Shown here: piece by piece, positions 28,795 to 37,655 of the stretch
Layout of the letters: each line of letters opens with the position of its first letter
How positions within the stretch are numbered: position 1 is the stretch's first letter
NCBI RefSeq assembly: GCF_001870785.1
Contig: NZ_MOLV01000009.1
Location: 1-64,000, forward strand
From: Exiguobacterium sp. KRL4
GTDB taxonomy: Bacteria > Bacillota > Bacilli > Exiguobacteriales > Exiguobacteriaceae
Direction of reading: 5' to 3'
DNA length: 64,000 bases
Made by a program: the position numbers and the translations under genes
The notes under the pieces: model-generated
The model's database searches: none
Told to the model about the DNA's origin: nothing
The model's input: only the letters and a program-made list of their open reading frames with translations

Positions 28795-29775
28795 TTAAAG
28801 GGTTTGGGGAACTTTTTGCAAGTACGGTTTACGTGAAAGGCTGTGTTCTGCGATGACTTTCCGGATCGTTCGTGTTTTCGAGCGCATGACGAGTGACGTC
28901 GTTTCGACGATATCATCCGTCAAGAAACGGACGCCGTCGAGCATTTCACCCGTCGTGACCCCTGTTGCTGCGAAGATGCAGTCGTCACTTTTGATGAGAT
29001 CGTCAAGCGTCAACAGTTGTAGCGGATCAGCCAGACCCATCCGAATGACACGAGCTGTTTCTTCTTCATTCATCGGGTGCAGACGGGCTTGCATGTCGCC
29101 ACCCATTGCTTTGACGGCAGCGGCCGTGATGACGCCTTCTGGCGCGCCACCCGTCCCGATGAAGATATCGATTCCTGTTGATGGAGAAAGTGGTGCAATC
29201 CCTGCTGAAACGTCACCGTCTTCAAACAGACGGACACGTGCACCGACACGCATCGCCGCTTCCCGGAAATGGTCATGACGTGGACGATCCTGCATGATGA
29301 CCGTCACTTCTTCAATGCGTTTTTGATTTAGCTCGGCTGCTTTTTGGATAATGACTTCGAGTGGATCGTCGAGTGAGACGTGTCCTTTTAAGTTCGGACC
29401 GACTGTCAGTTTATCCATATACATATCCGGAGCGTGGAGAAGGGCACCTTGATCAGCGACCGCAATGACGACCATCGCGTTGCCAAGACCTTTTGCGACG
29501 ATATTCGTCCCTTCGAGGGGATCAACGGCGATATCGACGATTGGTCCGTTTGATGTGCCGACTTTTTCACCGATGAATAACATCGGTGCTTCATCGAGTT
29601 CGCCTTCACCAATGACGACTGTTCCCGCCATGTTGACGGTATTTAAGACTTCGCGCATGGCAGTCGTTGCCGCATCATCGGCTTCGTTCTTTTTCCCGCG
29701 ACCAATCCACTTGGCGGATGCTAATGCTGCTGCTTCTGTTGCTCGGACGATTTCTAATGCTAATTCCCGTTCCAT
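28795..29775 (-). CDS. glpX: GlpX: class II fructose-1,6-bisphosphatase
   Basis: A 326-residue metal-dependent phosphatase. Family motifs are GEGELDEAPML, VDPLEGT and GTGGAPEGVITAAAVKAMGGDMQARL. It hydrolyses fructose-1,6-bisphosphate in gluconeogenesis; some homologues also act on sedoheptulose bisphosphate. It starts at 29775 (MERELALEIVRATEAAA) with GGAGGTTAT upstream on the minus strand. Confidence 0.93.
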   Translation of the reverse strand: MERELALEIVRATEAAALASAKWIGRGKKNEADDAATTAMREVLNTVNMAGTVVIGEGELDEAPMLFIGEKVGTSNGPIVDIAVDPLEGTNIVAKGLGNAMVVIAVADQGALLHAPDMYMDKLTVGPNLKGHVSLDDPLEVIIQKAAELNQKRIEEVTVIMQDRPRHDHFREAAMRVGARVRLFEDGDVSAGIAPLSPSTGIDIFIGTGGAPEGVITAAAVKAMGGDMQARLHPMNEEETARVIRMGLADPLQLLTLDDLIKSDDCIFAATGVTTGEMLDGVRFLTDDIVETTSLVMRSKTRTIRKVIAEHSLSRKPYLQKVPQTL

Positions 29776-29929
29776 CTATGAATAACCTCCAAGTCACCTA
29801 ATGTGACATACTATTTTCGTAAAAATCTAAATTGAGGATAACACATTGAGGAATGTGATGCAAACAGCCTTTCTGCTTTTCATGTCCCGCGGATAGAGCT
29901 AAAATGAAGGATGTGAGGGGGAATGCTGG

Positions 29930-30373
29930 ATGTATTTCGTAAATCGTGAAAAGATTGAACAAACGGTGGTTTGTTTTGAAACCGCACTACGTCAAAGCAA
30001 GGAATTAACAGGGGATGCGTTGACGATTTCACTGGCGTGGGAACGGATCGGGTTTTTGGTGATCGAAAGTATCATCGATATCGGAAACAGTATGATTGAT
30101 GGTTTCATCATGCGTGATCCGGGAAGTTATGAAGATATCGTCATGATTTTAGAAGATGAACGGGTCGTCGATACGGCACTTGCCACTAGTCTGAAACGAG
30201 TCGTCGCACTACGGACACGGATTGTCCGTGAATTTACGACATCGAGTACAGGGGACATCCGCGAGATCCTTTTTGAAGAGGAAACAGAGTTACGTCGTTT
30301 CCCGGGAGCCGTTCGACACTATTTAGAGACCGAACTTGGACCCGTCTCTGCATTTTTACCAACTGAGGAGTGA
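29930..30373 (+). CDS. DUF86/HepT-like protein (YutE-like)
   Basis: A 147-residue helical protein of the DUF86 (HepT-like) family: LAWERIGFLVIESIIDIGNSMIDG and a possible active-site R..RN/VAL RTRIV region (VVALRTRIVREF). HepT proteins are RNase toxins paired with MNT nucleotidyltransferases, but no MNT gene is present and YutE-type members are chromosomal core genes, so a toxin role is not implied. Seven bases upstream of the HAD gene, as yutE-yutF. Confidence 0.75.
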   Translation: MYFVNREKIEQTVVCFETALRQSKELTGDALTISLAWERIGFLVIESIIDIGNSMIDGFIMRDPGSYEDIVMILEDERVVDTALATSLKRVVALRTRIVREFTTSSTGDIREILFEEETELRRFPGAVRHYLETELGPVSAFLPTEE

Positions 30374-30379
30374 GTCAGG

Positions 30380-31144
30380 ATGAAAGCAAAAGGATATTTA
30401 TTTGATTTAGACGGTACAATGTATAACGGGACAGAACCTGTCAAAGAAGCCGTTGATTTTGTCAATCAGTTGCAAGAACAAAGGGTTCCGTATCTCTTCG
30501 TCACGAATAATGCGTCGATGACAGCGGAAGCCGTTGCTGAAAAATTACGTGGTATGGGTGTACACTCGAACGCGGAACACGTCTTAACGAGTGCGATGGC
30601 GACAGGTCGCTACATCGCGGAACTCGCCCCTGGTGCGAAGGTTTATGCGATTGGCGAAGGCGGTTTGATTGATGCGCTTGAACGTCAAGGCTTACAAGTT
30701 GTTGCGGATGAGCAGGCTGATTATGTCGTCATCGGGCTCGACCGTCAGATCACGTATGAGAAGCTAGCAATCGGAGCACTGGCGATTCGTGCAGGGGCGC
30801 GCTTCATCTCGACGAACGGGGACATCGCGATTCCGACAGAACGTGGTTTCTTGCCTGGTAACGGTGCCTTGACATCCGTTTTACGGGTGACGACGGAAAA
30901 AGAACCGTTTTATATCGGGAAACCGGAACCGGTCATGATCAATATCGCAGCCGAGATGATTGGTCTCGCGAAAGAAGACTTAATCATGGTCGGGGATAAC
31001 TACCATACAGATATTTTATTCGGCATCAATGGCGGTATCCGGACGATGCACGTCAATTCCGGTGTCCATACACCGGTTTTCATTCAAGGACAGGACGCAC
31101 AACCAACCTATATGGTGGATACGTTAGCTGAATGGATTCTGTGA
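30380..31144 (+). CDS. HAD-superfamily phosphatase, NagD/YutF type
   Basis: A 254-residue HAD-IIA hydrolase. Motif I LFDLDGTMYNG, motif II FVTNNAS, motif III region FYIGKPEP with K, motif IV VGDNYHTDILFG. It dephosphorylates a small phosphorylated metabolite (nucleotide monophosphates or sugar phosphates in relatives); specificity is not readable. RBS GAGGAGTGAGTCAGG overlaps the end of the DUF86 gene. Confidence 0.85.
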   Translation: MKAKGYLFDLDGTMYNGTEPVKEAVDFVNQLQEQRVPYLFVTNNASMTAEAVAEKLRGMGVHSNAEHVLTSAMATGRYIAELAPGAKVYAIGEGGLIDALERQGLQVVADEQADYVVIGLDRQITYEKLAIGALAIRAGARFISTNGDIAIPTERGFLPGNGALTSVLRVTTEKEPFYIGKPEPVMINIAAEMIGLAKEDLIMVGDNYHTDILFGINGGIRTMHVNSGVHTPVFIQGQDAQPTYMVDTLAEWIL

Positions 31145-31146
31145 AC

Positions 31147-31184
31147 AAAAAAATCCCCATTGACAAATGTCAGTGGGGATTTTC
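31147..31184. terminator. Bidirectional terminator between yutF-like and nfu genes
   Basis: AAAATCCCCA-TGACA / TGTCA-TGGGGATTTT hairpin with an A-run on one side and T on the other; it serves both converging genes. Confidence 0.85.
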
Positions 31185-31188
31185 AGTC

Positions 31189-31416
31189 TTAGAAGACTTG
31201 TTCAACTTCGACGACGCCAGCGACTTCTTCAAGAAGGGCACGTTCGATACCAGCCTTCAATGTAATGGTTGAACTTGGGCAACTGCCACAAGCTCCCATT
31301 AAACGGAGTTTGACGATACCGTCTTCTACATCTACGAGTTCAACGTCTCCTCCGTCACGAAGAAGGAACGGACGCAATTTTTCGAGGACTTCATTCACTT
31401 GATCAAACATTTCCAT
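31189..31416 (-). CDS. NifU C-terminal domain Fe-S carrier (YutI-like Nfu)
   Basis: A 75-residue NifU-like protein (from the ATG at 31416). The cluster-binding CxxC is C43/C46 in [34 protein letters not shown] is the family N-terminal pattern. It carries 4Fe-4S clusters from SufBCD to client proteins. Alternative ATGs at 31428 (too close to AAAGGA) and 31410 are possible. Confidence 0.85.
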   Translation of the reverse strand: MEMFDQVNEVLEKLRPFLLRDGGDVELVDVEDGIVKLRLMGACGSCPSSTITLKAGIERALLEEVAGVVEVEQVF

Positions 31417-31526
31417 GCGTAAACACATCCTTTCTTATAGAATCATTGTAACAGGGTTGAAAAATGTTCTCAATCTGGAAAACTTGTATACTAAAAAAGA
31501 AGTATCCATCAAGAGGGGGAGTTTGA

Positions 31527-31832
31527 ATGGAAATCAAGGTATATGGCGCTGCACAGACATGTCCGAGCTGCGTCGGGGCACCGAGTTCAGAAGAGACCTA
31601 CAGCTGGCTCCAAGCCGTACTTGGGCGAAAATACGAGACAGCATTAACGTTTGCGTATGTTGATTTCGAGACATCACCTGTCGAAGATGACTGGATCCTG
31701 GCCTTGAAGGACGATGTCTATTTTTATCCACTCGTCCTGCTCGACGAGGAGATGATTGACGAAGGATACGTCCAGCTGAAAAAAATCACCCGGGCGATTG
31801 ATACGAGACTCGAAAAAACGGCACCGGAATGA
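31527..31832 (+). CDS. DUF1462 disulfide-type protein (YuzD-like)
   Basis: A 101-residue thioredoxin-like protein of the YuzD (DUF1462) family: VYGAAQTCPSCVGAPSSEET with CxxC, and YPLVLLDEEMIDEGYVQLKKI. Function unknown, probably redox. Extended -10 TTGTATACT lies upstream at about 31484-31492; the ATG follows GAGGGGGAGTTTGA. The stop lies in a terminator hairpin. Confidence 0.8.
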   Translation: MEIKVYGAAQTCPSCVGAPSSEETYSWLQAVLGRKYETALTFAYVDFETSPVEDDWILALKDDVYFYPLVLLDEEMIDEGYVQLKKITRAIDTRLEKTAPE

Positions 31833-31847
31833 CCGGCGCCGTTTTGC
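31814..31847. terminator. Terminator overlapping the end of the YuzD-like gene
   Basis: AACGGC-CCGG / CCGG-GCCGTT stem with TTTT on the plus side and AAAAAA at the left (T-run on the minus strand). The TGA stop lies in the loop. Probably bidirectional. Confidence 0.8.
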
Positions 31848-32900
31848 TTATTTGATCTTTTTATGTTTCCAGAGGACACCCGACTTCAAGAGACGTGGTA
31901 CTTTTCCGGTTAATGCCTGTTTCCCCATGACGATCCCAAATCCGTCTGATTTCCCGAGCGAGCCGAGCATACCACGTAACTTGATCTCTGGTAGTTTCGG
32001 CAGTTTTTTACCGTCCCATTTCGCTTGCAGGACATCGACGACTTGATCCGCTTGATGTTCCGCGAGCTGCCCGCTTGGTGCATACGGTAGACTCGCACAA
32101 TCACCGATCACGAAGACATTTTCATGTTCCGGGACGTGGTGGTGTTCGGTCAGCTTGATGCGTCCGCCACTATCCGCTTCAAATCCGAGATCCCGAACGA
32201 CTTTGACCGGTTGTGTGCCGGCCGTCCAAATCGTTAAGTTCGAAGGATAGGCCTCATCCCCGTTTTGGACGTCATCTGCCGTGACGAACGTGACATTTGA
32301 ATTGTTGATGACTTCGACATCATGTTCTTCGAACCACTCCTGGACGTATGTCGATACTTTATCCGACAGGAACGACAACACCGATGGACCCCGATCAAAC
32401 AATCGGATCTTCAAGTCTTTCCGGCTTTCGTGTAATTCACTCGCCAGTTCGACACCAGACAGTCCGGCCCCGACGATCGAGACGACGGCACCGGGTGAGA
32501 GACCGCAAATTGCCTGTTGGGTTTTCCGAGACTCTTCAAGCGTTTGGATGCTGTACGTAAATTCTTGCGCCCCCGGTATGTTATGGTATTTATCTTCACA
32601 CCCTAATGCGATGATGAGATCGTCATAAAAAAGTTCCGTGCCATCTTGCAGATGGACGGAGTTCGTCTCCGGTGAAATCTGAACGACATGTCCATATTTA
32701 TATGTGAGATGTTCACCTTCAGGAAAAGCGATTCGAACATCACGATCCGATAATGTACCGGCAGCGAGTGCATAATACTCTGTTTTTAAGGCATGATACG
32801 GTAAACGATCGACGAGGGTCACAGCGACCTCTTCATCTTTAAACCGTTCACAAATCCGCATACCGCCATATCCGCCGCCTAAAACAACCAGTTGCTTCAT
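31848..32900 (-). CDS. NDH-2-like NAD(P)/FAD oxidoreductase (YutJ-like)
   Basis: A 350-residue two-dinucleotide-binding flavoprotein. N-terminal FAD motif VVLGGGYGGMRI, second Rossmann VSIVGAGLSGVELASEL, C-terminal VIGDCASLPYAPSGQLAEHQA. The family passes electrons from NADH to quinone without proton pumping. A second member is at 37656. The quinone-binding C-terminus is shorter than in the paralogue, so a different acceptor is possible. Confidence 0.82.
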   Translation of the reverse strand: MKQLVVLGGGYGGMRICERFKDEEVAVTLVDRLPYHALKTEYYALAAGTLSDRDVRIAFPEGEHLTYKYGHVVQISPETNSVHLQDGTELFYDDLIIALGCEDKYHNIPGAQEFTYSIQTLEESRKTQQAICGLSPGAVVSIVGAGLSGVELASELHESRKDLKIRLFDRGPSVLSFLSDKVSTYVQEWFEEHDVEVINNSNVTFVTADDVQNGDEAYPSNLTIWTAGTQPVKVVRDLGFEADSGGRIKLTEHHHVPEHENVFVIGDCASLPYAPSGQLAEHQADQVVDVLQAKWDGKKLPKLPEIKLRGMLGSLGKSDGFGIVMGKQALTGKVPRLLKSGVLWKHKKIK

Positions 32901-32992
32901 AACTTTAAATCCCCCTTAGTTCCCCTAAATCAGTCTGACCTTGTATAATACGACATGGGGAAGGACAATTCCTGCTTAAAGGAGGAAAAAAA

Positions 32993-33226
32993 GTGAATCC
33001 AATTATTGAATTTTGTATCAGTAACTTAGCGACAGGAACCCAAGTCGTCATGCAACAACTTGAACGGGATCCGAATGTCGATGTCGTCGAATATGGATGT
33101 CTCGGATATTGTGGCATTTGTTCACTCGACCATTTTTGTCTGGTCGATGGCGAAACGGTCGTCGGCGAGACACCGGAAGAACTGTTAGAAAAGATTTATC
33201 AAAAAATTGAAGAAAACGAGCTCTAA
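32993..33226 (+). CDS. DUF1450 protein (YuzB-like)
   Basis: A 77-residue protein with conserved cysteines in CISNLA, YGCLGYCGICSLDHFCLVDG. YuzB-like family, function unknown; the cysteine pattern suggests metal or redox binding. The start is GTG (32993) after AAAGGAGGAAAAAA. Followed by its own terminator. Confidence 0.85.
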   Translation: MNPIIEFCISNLATGTQVVMQQLERDPNVDVVEYGCLGYCGICSLDHFCLVDGETVVGETPEELLEKIYQKIEENEL

Positions 33227-33227
33227 A

Positions 33228-33262
33228 AAAATCCCCGTGTCTCAGAGGAGACCGGGGATTCG
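33228..33262 (+). terminator. Terminator after the YuzB-like gene
   Basis: AATCCCC-GTCTC pairs with GAGAC-GGGGATT; A-run on the left, TTCG on the right. Confidence 0.7.
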
Positions 33263-33289
33263 TGTCTGTCAGCGGGCGCGGCTTCGGAC

Positions 33290-33856
33290 TTAGATCGTTT
33301 GTTGACGACGCATCATCCATGGTTTCAGTTTCAAGAACAGCGGAATGAAGAGTGCTGAGATGAACATAGCCTTGATGATGTTAAACGGTAAGATACCGGC
33401 TGTAATCGTCGTCCACTTGACGGCAGGATCTAACATGTAGTCCATACCGAAGAACCAAGCGTACGCTGGAAGAATTAAGATATAGTTGAGGATTGCAAGA
33501 CCGAGTGCCATCGTGATTGTACCAGCGACAAGACCGGTTGCGAGACCTTTTGTAGTTTTCTTTTTATGATAGAACCAACTGACCGGAAGGATGAAGGCAA
33601 CACCAGCAGCGAAGTTTGCAAGCTCTCCGACTGGGACACCACTTCCACGGAAGATGTAGTACAGGACGTTTTTAAGTGCTTCGACGATGACACCGGCAAT
33701 CGGTGAGAACATGATGGCTGCGATTAAGGCAGGGACATCACTGAAGTCGATTTTTAAATAGTTCGGTAAAAAAGGTAACGGGAAATTGAGTAGCATTAGA
33801 ACAAACGAAATTGAACCTAACATGGATAAAGTGACCATCTTTTGTGTGCGTTTCAT
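33290..33856 (-). CDS. ribU: ECF transporter S component, riboflavin type (RibU)
   Basis: A 188-residue membrane protein with about six helices. KIDFSDVPALIAAIMFSPIAGVIVEALKN is typical of RibU substrate-binding subunits, which capture riboflavin and dock with the shared EcfAA'T module (not in this window). An FMN riboswitch lies directly upstream. The ATG at 33856 (MKRTQKMVTLSMLG) has AAAGGAGA upstream; a longer frame to 33916 would start in the riboswitch terminator. Confidence 0.9.
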   Translation of the reverse strand: MKRTQKMVTLSMLGSISFVLMLLNFPLPFLPNYLKIDFSDVPALIAAIMFSPIAGVIVEALKNVLYYIFRGSGVPVGELANFAAGVAFILPVSWFYHKKKTTKGLATGLVAGTITMALGLAILNYILILPAYAWFFGMDYMLDPAVKWTTITAGILPFNIIKAMFISALFIPLFLKLKPWMMRRQQTI

Positions 33857-33916
33857 ACGAGTATAATCTCCTTTTGCTCGTTCCTCTCGATGAAGTATTG
33901 GCATGGCTGCGTCCAA

Positions 33917-33952
33917 AATAAACCCCTATCGAATCAGATTCAATAGGGGAGA
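33917..33952 (-). terminator. FMN riboswitch terminator
   Basis: On the minus strand CCCCTATTGAATC pairs with GATTCGATAGGGG, followed by TTTATTTT. A second hairpin (GAAC-GATTTTT / AAAAATCGTTC, about 33970-34002) just upstream may be part of the switch. Confidence 0.7.
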
Positions 33953-34019
33953 AGTCCGCAATAAACTAAACCTGAACGATTTTTACAAAAATCGGTTCAA
34001 GAAATAGAAACATGCCGCC

Positions 34020-34152
34020 ATCTTCTCCCATCCAGACTATACTGTCGGCTCCTGAGTCACACAGAATCAGCAAATAGCGCCCTATTCGCTCGCGGGCTTC
34101 AGACGAATCGTCTGTTTACCGCCGGTCGGGAATTTCACCCTGCCCTGAAGAT
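34020..34152 (-). ncRNA. FMN riboswitch (RFN element)
   Basis: The RFN consensus reads on the minus strand: CTTCAGGGCAGGGTGAAATT, CCCGACCGGCGGTAAA, then AGCCCGCGAGC, GATTCTGTGTGACTCAGGAG and CCGACAGTATAGTCTGGATG. FMN binding should end transcription before ribU, lowering riboflavin uptake. Confidence 0.95.
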
Positions 34153-34273
34153 GGAACGATTTAATTTTTTTTGATACAACTCCTTTATACAACGAATTCA
34201 AGATAGTTTCAAGCAACTAGGTTTCGAATCAGCTCGAAATTGCGTATACTAGAAAAAAAGGGAGGGTGATGAC

Positions 34274-34624
34274 ATGATCCAATTAACAGAAGCAGCAGCT
34301 CTTCAAGTGAAAGAGATGATGATGCAGGCGCCGGACGACGAAAAAAATCTACGGATGCTCGTGCAAGGTGGCGGATGCAGTGGTCTCTCCTACGGAATGG
34401 GCTTTGACAGTCAAAAAGAGACCGACTTGACCTTTGAACAACACGGTGTGAACGTCATCGTTGACCAAAAAGACTATCCGGTCGTCAATGGTCTGGAAAT
34501 CGATTATAAACAATCCATGCTTGGCGGCGGATTTACGATCACGAATCCAAATGCGATCGCGACATGCGGGTGTGGGACGTCGTTCCGGACCGCGACGAAT
34601 GCCGGGACACCCGGTGGATGTTAA
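34274..34624 (+). CDS. HesB/IscA-family A-type Fe-S carrier (ErpA/YutM-like)
   Basis: A 116-residue A-type carrier. Conserved cysteines C35 (GGGCSGLSYG), C98 and C100 (ATCGCGTSF) are present; the C-terminus ends in an extra cysteine. It transfers Fe-S clusters. It is in the same neighbourhood as yutM of B. subtilis. The ATG follows GGGAGGGTGATGAC. Confidence 0.9.
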   Translation: MIQLTEAAALQVKEMMMQAPDDEKNLRMLVQGGGCSGLSYGMGFDSQKETDLTFEQHGVNVIVDQKDYPVVNGLEIDYKQSMLGGGFTITNPNAIATCGCGTSFRTATNAGTPGGC

Positions 34625-34746
34625 TAGAACGACTCAAATCGTGGACGATTCCGTCTGCGGTTTTTTTGTTTTTCAGAGACAGACAGGACTTACGCCGCTA
34701 AATGGAGAAGGATTACAACGAACGCCATGATAAGGGAGGACTATCG

Positions 34747-35613
34747 ATGCGAAAGGTACTGATCTTCGGTGGAACACGTTACTTTGGGAGACGGCTGGCA
34801 TTACGACTTGCAGAATCAGGGGATGATGTGACGATTGTCACGCGTGGGGAGCACACGCCACCTGTCGCGAAAGGCTTGACATTCTTTAAAGGAGACCGGA
34901 CGTCAAGCAGCACGATGAAAGACTTAGGGAGTCAGAACTGGGATATCATCTATGACAACATCTGCTTTAATCCGTATCAGGCGAAACTTGCCGTCGATGC
35001 GTTCGAAGGAAAGGTCGGTCGTTATATCTTGACCTCGACGATGTCGGTTTATGAGAACGGTGGAACGAAGATTTCAGAACGTGCCTACAATCCGTTTCCC
35101 GGGAAATATGACCTGGAAAAAGAACATGACTACGGGGAAGGAAAACGCCAAGCAGAAAGTTACTTTTTCCAACGGGCGACGTTCCCGGTCATCGCTGTCC
35201 GCTTCCCGGTCGTTTTAGGACCGGACGATTATACGGAACGATTGGTGTTCCATATCAAACGAACATTGGCAGATCAGCCGATCATTGCAGAAAATCTGTA
35301 CGCGAAAATGGGGTACATCTCGAGTTACGAAGCGGCAGCATTTCTCGAATGGTGTGGACGCTCGACGATGACCGGACCAATCAACGCGGCGAGTGACGGC
35401 GTGTTGTCGATCCAAGACTTGATGGATAAGATCGATCGTGTCGCGGAAACGACCACCCGTTTTGAAACGACTGGAGAAGACCCGTCACCACTGGCACCGG
35501 ATCACGACTTTTATATGGATACGGCAGCCGCAAAACAAGCGGGGTATTTGTTCCAACATGTCGACGACTGGCTCGATCGACTCATTGAAGAGGAGGTCCG
35601 CAATCACAGATGA
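34747..35613 (+). CDS. NAD(P)-dependent epimerase/dehydratase-like protein
   Basis: A 288-residue atypical short-chain dehydrogenase. N-terminal Rossmann motif GGTRYFGRRLALRL, followed by LTSTMSVYENG and a region with Y..EK..AE (YDLEKEHDYGEGKRQAE) where the YxxxK motif is altered, as in atypical SDRs of the CSP41-like kind. Substrate unknown. The ATG at 34747 follows AAGGGAGGACTATCG. Its end overlaps the next start by 4 bases. Confidence 0.75.
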   Translation: MRKVLIFGGTRYFGRRLALRLAESGDDVTIVTRGEHTPPVAKGLTFFKGDRTSSSTMKDLGSQNWDIIYDNICFNPYQAKLAVDAFEGKVGRYILTSTMSVYENGGTKISERAYNPFPGKYDLEKEHDYGEGKRQAESYFFQRATFPVIAVRFPVVLGPDDYTERLVFHIKRTLADQPIIAENLYAKMGYISSYEAAAFLEWCGRSTMTGPINAASDGVLSIQDLMDKIDRVAETTTRFETTGEDPSPLAPDHDFYMDTAAAKQAGYLFQHVDDWLDRLIEEEVRNHR

Positions 35614-36119
35614 TTACATTAATCAAACCGTCTGTACAACTTGAAGTCGAATACCTCGATTTTTTACTGGAGTGGCAACAATCCGGCGAATCGATCGTAC
35701 CAAGTGTCGTCAGTAAAACCTTTTTGCCGTTAGCGGATTTTTTAGAGGAGCAACAACAAGAAGAACAGGTGGCACCGGAAAACTGGGTCACGCACTCGAC
35801 CTATTGGTTATATGACGGACAAAAAATCGTCGGTGCGGTCAATTTCCGGCATGACCTGAACGACCAACTGCAGCAAATCGGTGGGCATATCGGTTACGGG
35901 ATTCGTCCGAGTTCCCGGCAGAACGGGTATGCGACGGAAGGGTTACGTCAAGCACTGAACGTCGCAAGAGAGCGGGGGCTTGACTCTGTTTTGATCACAT
36001 GCAGTGCAGATAACCTGGCGTCCGGTCGTGTCATCGAAGCAAACGGTGGACAAGAAGTCGAATCGTATGTAAAAGAAGACGGGACGCGTGTTCGACGATT
36101 CAACGTGCCATTGTCTTAA
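35610..36119 (+). CDS. GNAT family N-acetyltransferase
   Basis: A 169-residue GNAT enzyme. The acetyl-CoA motif region is GHIGYGIRPSSRQNGYATEGLRQALNVARERGL, followed by ITCSADNLASGRVIEANGG. Acceptor unknown. The ATG overlaps the preceding stop (ATGA), with GAGGAGG upstream, so the two genes are co-translated. Confidence 0.85.
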   Translation: MITLIKPSVQLEVEYLDFLLEWQQSGESIVPSVVSKTFLPLADFLEEQQQEEQVAPENWVTHSTYWLYDGQKIVGAVNFRHDLNDQLQQIGGHIGYGIRPSSRQNGYATEGLRQALNVARERGLDSVLITCSADNLASGRVIEANGGQEVESYVKEDGTRVRRFNVPLS

Positions 36120-36129
36120 AATTGCTTTG

Positions 36130-36164
36130 AAAAATCATTCTATTGCGATTAGGATGATTTTTTT
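36130..36164 (+). terminator. Terminator after the acetyltransferase gene
   Basis: AAATCATTC pairs with GGATGATTT followed by a T-run. Confidence 0.75.
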
Positions 36165-36187
36165 GAATTGAAAGAACTGTGTAGAAA

Positions 36188-36328
36188 AGATTCATTTTCC
36201 GTGACTCCTACAGGGAAAAGCGCGTCTTTCGCGCTGCCAGAGGCAAGCGAGACCCGGCTTCTTGAAAGGTAAGGTCAAGAAGCCGCGACTTGCGTCTCGC
36301 CTGAGGAAAGCACGGGAAGAAAGAATCT
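36188..36328. repeat. Dispersed structured repeat, copy A
   Basis: A 141-bp element closed by AGATTC / GAATCT and TTCCGTG / CACGGGAA. Inside are GACTCCTACAGGGAAAAGCG, the hairpin GGCTTCTTG..CAAGAAGCC, and the end motif CTTGCGTCTCGCCTGAGGAA followed by AGC. It shares the internal motifs with the copies at 45934 and 60447 but has its own outer stem. No ORF. Similar GACTCCTGCGGGAA...GCGGAAAGCGA elements are known as abundant intergenic repeats in Bacillaceae; function unknown. Confidence 0.7.
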
Positions 36329-36359
36329 GGCGGCGTCAAACACAGTCATTTAGACTGCA

Positions 36360-36410
36360 AACAAAAAGAAGAGAAACTTCGATTTGCATCGAGGCAACTC
36401 TTCTTTTGGG
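36360..36410 (-). terminator. Terminator of the ferredoxin-NADP reductase gene
   Basis: On the minus strand AAAAGAAGAG ... CTCTTCTTTTTG, with an inner CGAT/ATCG stem. Confidence 0.75.
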
Positions 36411-36416
36411 CGTAAC

Positions 36417-37412
36417 TTAATGATTTTTGACTTTCTCAAAAAGACTAGTCGAGTGTTGCGGGTGACGCGCTGAAGGATCGACAAGCAACTTCGCTTGATT
36501 GACGGCAATCGGTGCTTCACCGAAACCGGTCGCAATCAATTTGACACGACCGTCATAAGTGGCGATATCGCCGCAAGCGAAGACACCGGGGATCGCCGTT
36601 TCCATCTTCGAGTTGACGCGGATCGAATTCCGTTCAAACTCGACTTCCCACTCCTTGAGCGGTCCGAGCGAGGAAACAAAACCGAAGTTACAGACGACAT
36701 CATCTGCACCGACGACAATCACTTCATCTGTTTCCGCATGTTTAAAGGTTAACGTCTCGATGCTGTCGTCACCCGTGACTGATTCGAGTGTATACGGTGT
36801 CATGACATTGACAGATGAGTTGTGTAACAGCTCGACCGTATGCTCATGGGCACGGAATTTATCACGACGGTGAACGAGCGTGACGGATTTAGCGATCGGC
36901 TCAAGCATCAATGACCAGTCGACTGCGGAATCGCCACCACCGAGTAAGACGACTTGGCGATCCTTAAAGCGATCCATCTCGTTGACGAAGTAATGCAGGT
37001 TACTCGTCTCGAAACGTTCTGCATCTGCGACACCAAGTGGACGGGCGGCGAACGACCCGTTTCCAGCTGTCAGGATGACGGTTTTCGTGTAATGTTCTCC
37101 TTTATTCGTCACGAGGCGGATGAGTCCGTCATCGAGCCGTTCATAAGCAAGGACGGTTTCGCCGAGGACGTACGTCGGATCAAATTCGTTTGCTTGTTCG
37201 AGCAGACGATCAATCAAATCCTGTGCTTTGACTTTCGGGAAGCCGGCAATGTCGTATATATATTTTTCAGGATAAAGCGTCGCCAGTTGTCCACCGAGTT
37301 GTGGCAGACTTTCGATGACTTTCGTCTTCATCTGACGCATGCCTGAGTAAAAAGCGGTGAACAGTCCGACTGGACCACCGCCGATAATCGTTACATCATA
37401 TGGTTGGTGCAT
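36417..37412 (-). CDS. Ferredoxin/flavodoxin-NADP+ reductase, thioredoxin-reductase type (YumC-like)
   Basis: A 331-residue flavoprotein: FAD motif [45 protein letters not shown] motif [11 protein letters not shown], and C-terminal [30 protein letters not shown]. There is no CxxC, which separates it from true thioredoxin reductase. It moves electrons between NADPH and ferredoxin or flavodoxin. Divergent from the NDH-2 gene, as yumC/yumB in B. subtilis. The ATG follows AGGAGGGACTCAG. Confidence 0.9.
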   Translation of the reverse strand: MHQPYDVTIIGGGPVGLFTAFYSGMRQMKTKVIESLPQLGGQLATLYPEKYIYDIAGFPKVKAQDLIDRLLEQANEFDPTYVLGETVLAYERLDDGLIRLVTNKGEHYTKTVILTAGNGSFAARPLGVADAERFETSNLHYFVNEMDRFKDRQVVLLGGGDSAVDWSLMLEPIAKSVTLVHRRDKFRAHEHTVELLHNSSVNVMTPYTLESVTGDDSIETLTFKHAETDEVIVVGADDVVCNFGFVSSLGPLKEWEVEFERNSIRVNSKMETAIPGVFACGDIATYDGRVKLIATGFGEAPIAVNQAKLLVDPSARHPQHSTSLFEKVKNH

Positions 37413-37655
37413 CTGAGTCCCTCCTAAAGTTGGATACTCCTATTATATAGGAAGATGGGTTCGATGTGGCAAGTGCGAGACATCTCACATTTTTTTAAGG
37501 GATTGCATATTTTAGCTTTGCAATCTATGATAGAAAATGGTTCAATGAACGTATAGACGTGTGAACATTATTTGAACAAAGTTTTCGAGCATTTATCTGC
37601 AATTGAATGTGAAGGAAATCACAACAAAACTATTAATCGTAAGGGGTATCAGAAC

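Noticed and set aside
29930-30373. HepT/MNT toxin-antitoxin system
   Set aside because: No nucleotidyltransferase gene is adjacent; the neighbour is the conserved HAD phosphatase, as in the core yutE-yutF pair.
37556-37580. Rex-type operator before the NDH-2 gene (TGTGAAC...TTGAACA)
   Set aside because: Half-sites resemble Rex only loosely and spacing differs from TTGTGAA-N4-TTCACAA.
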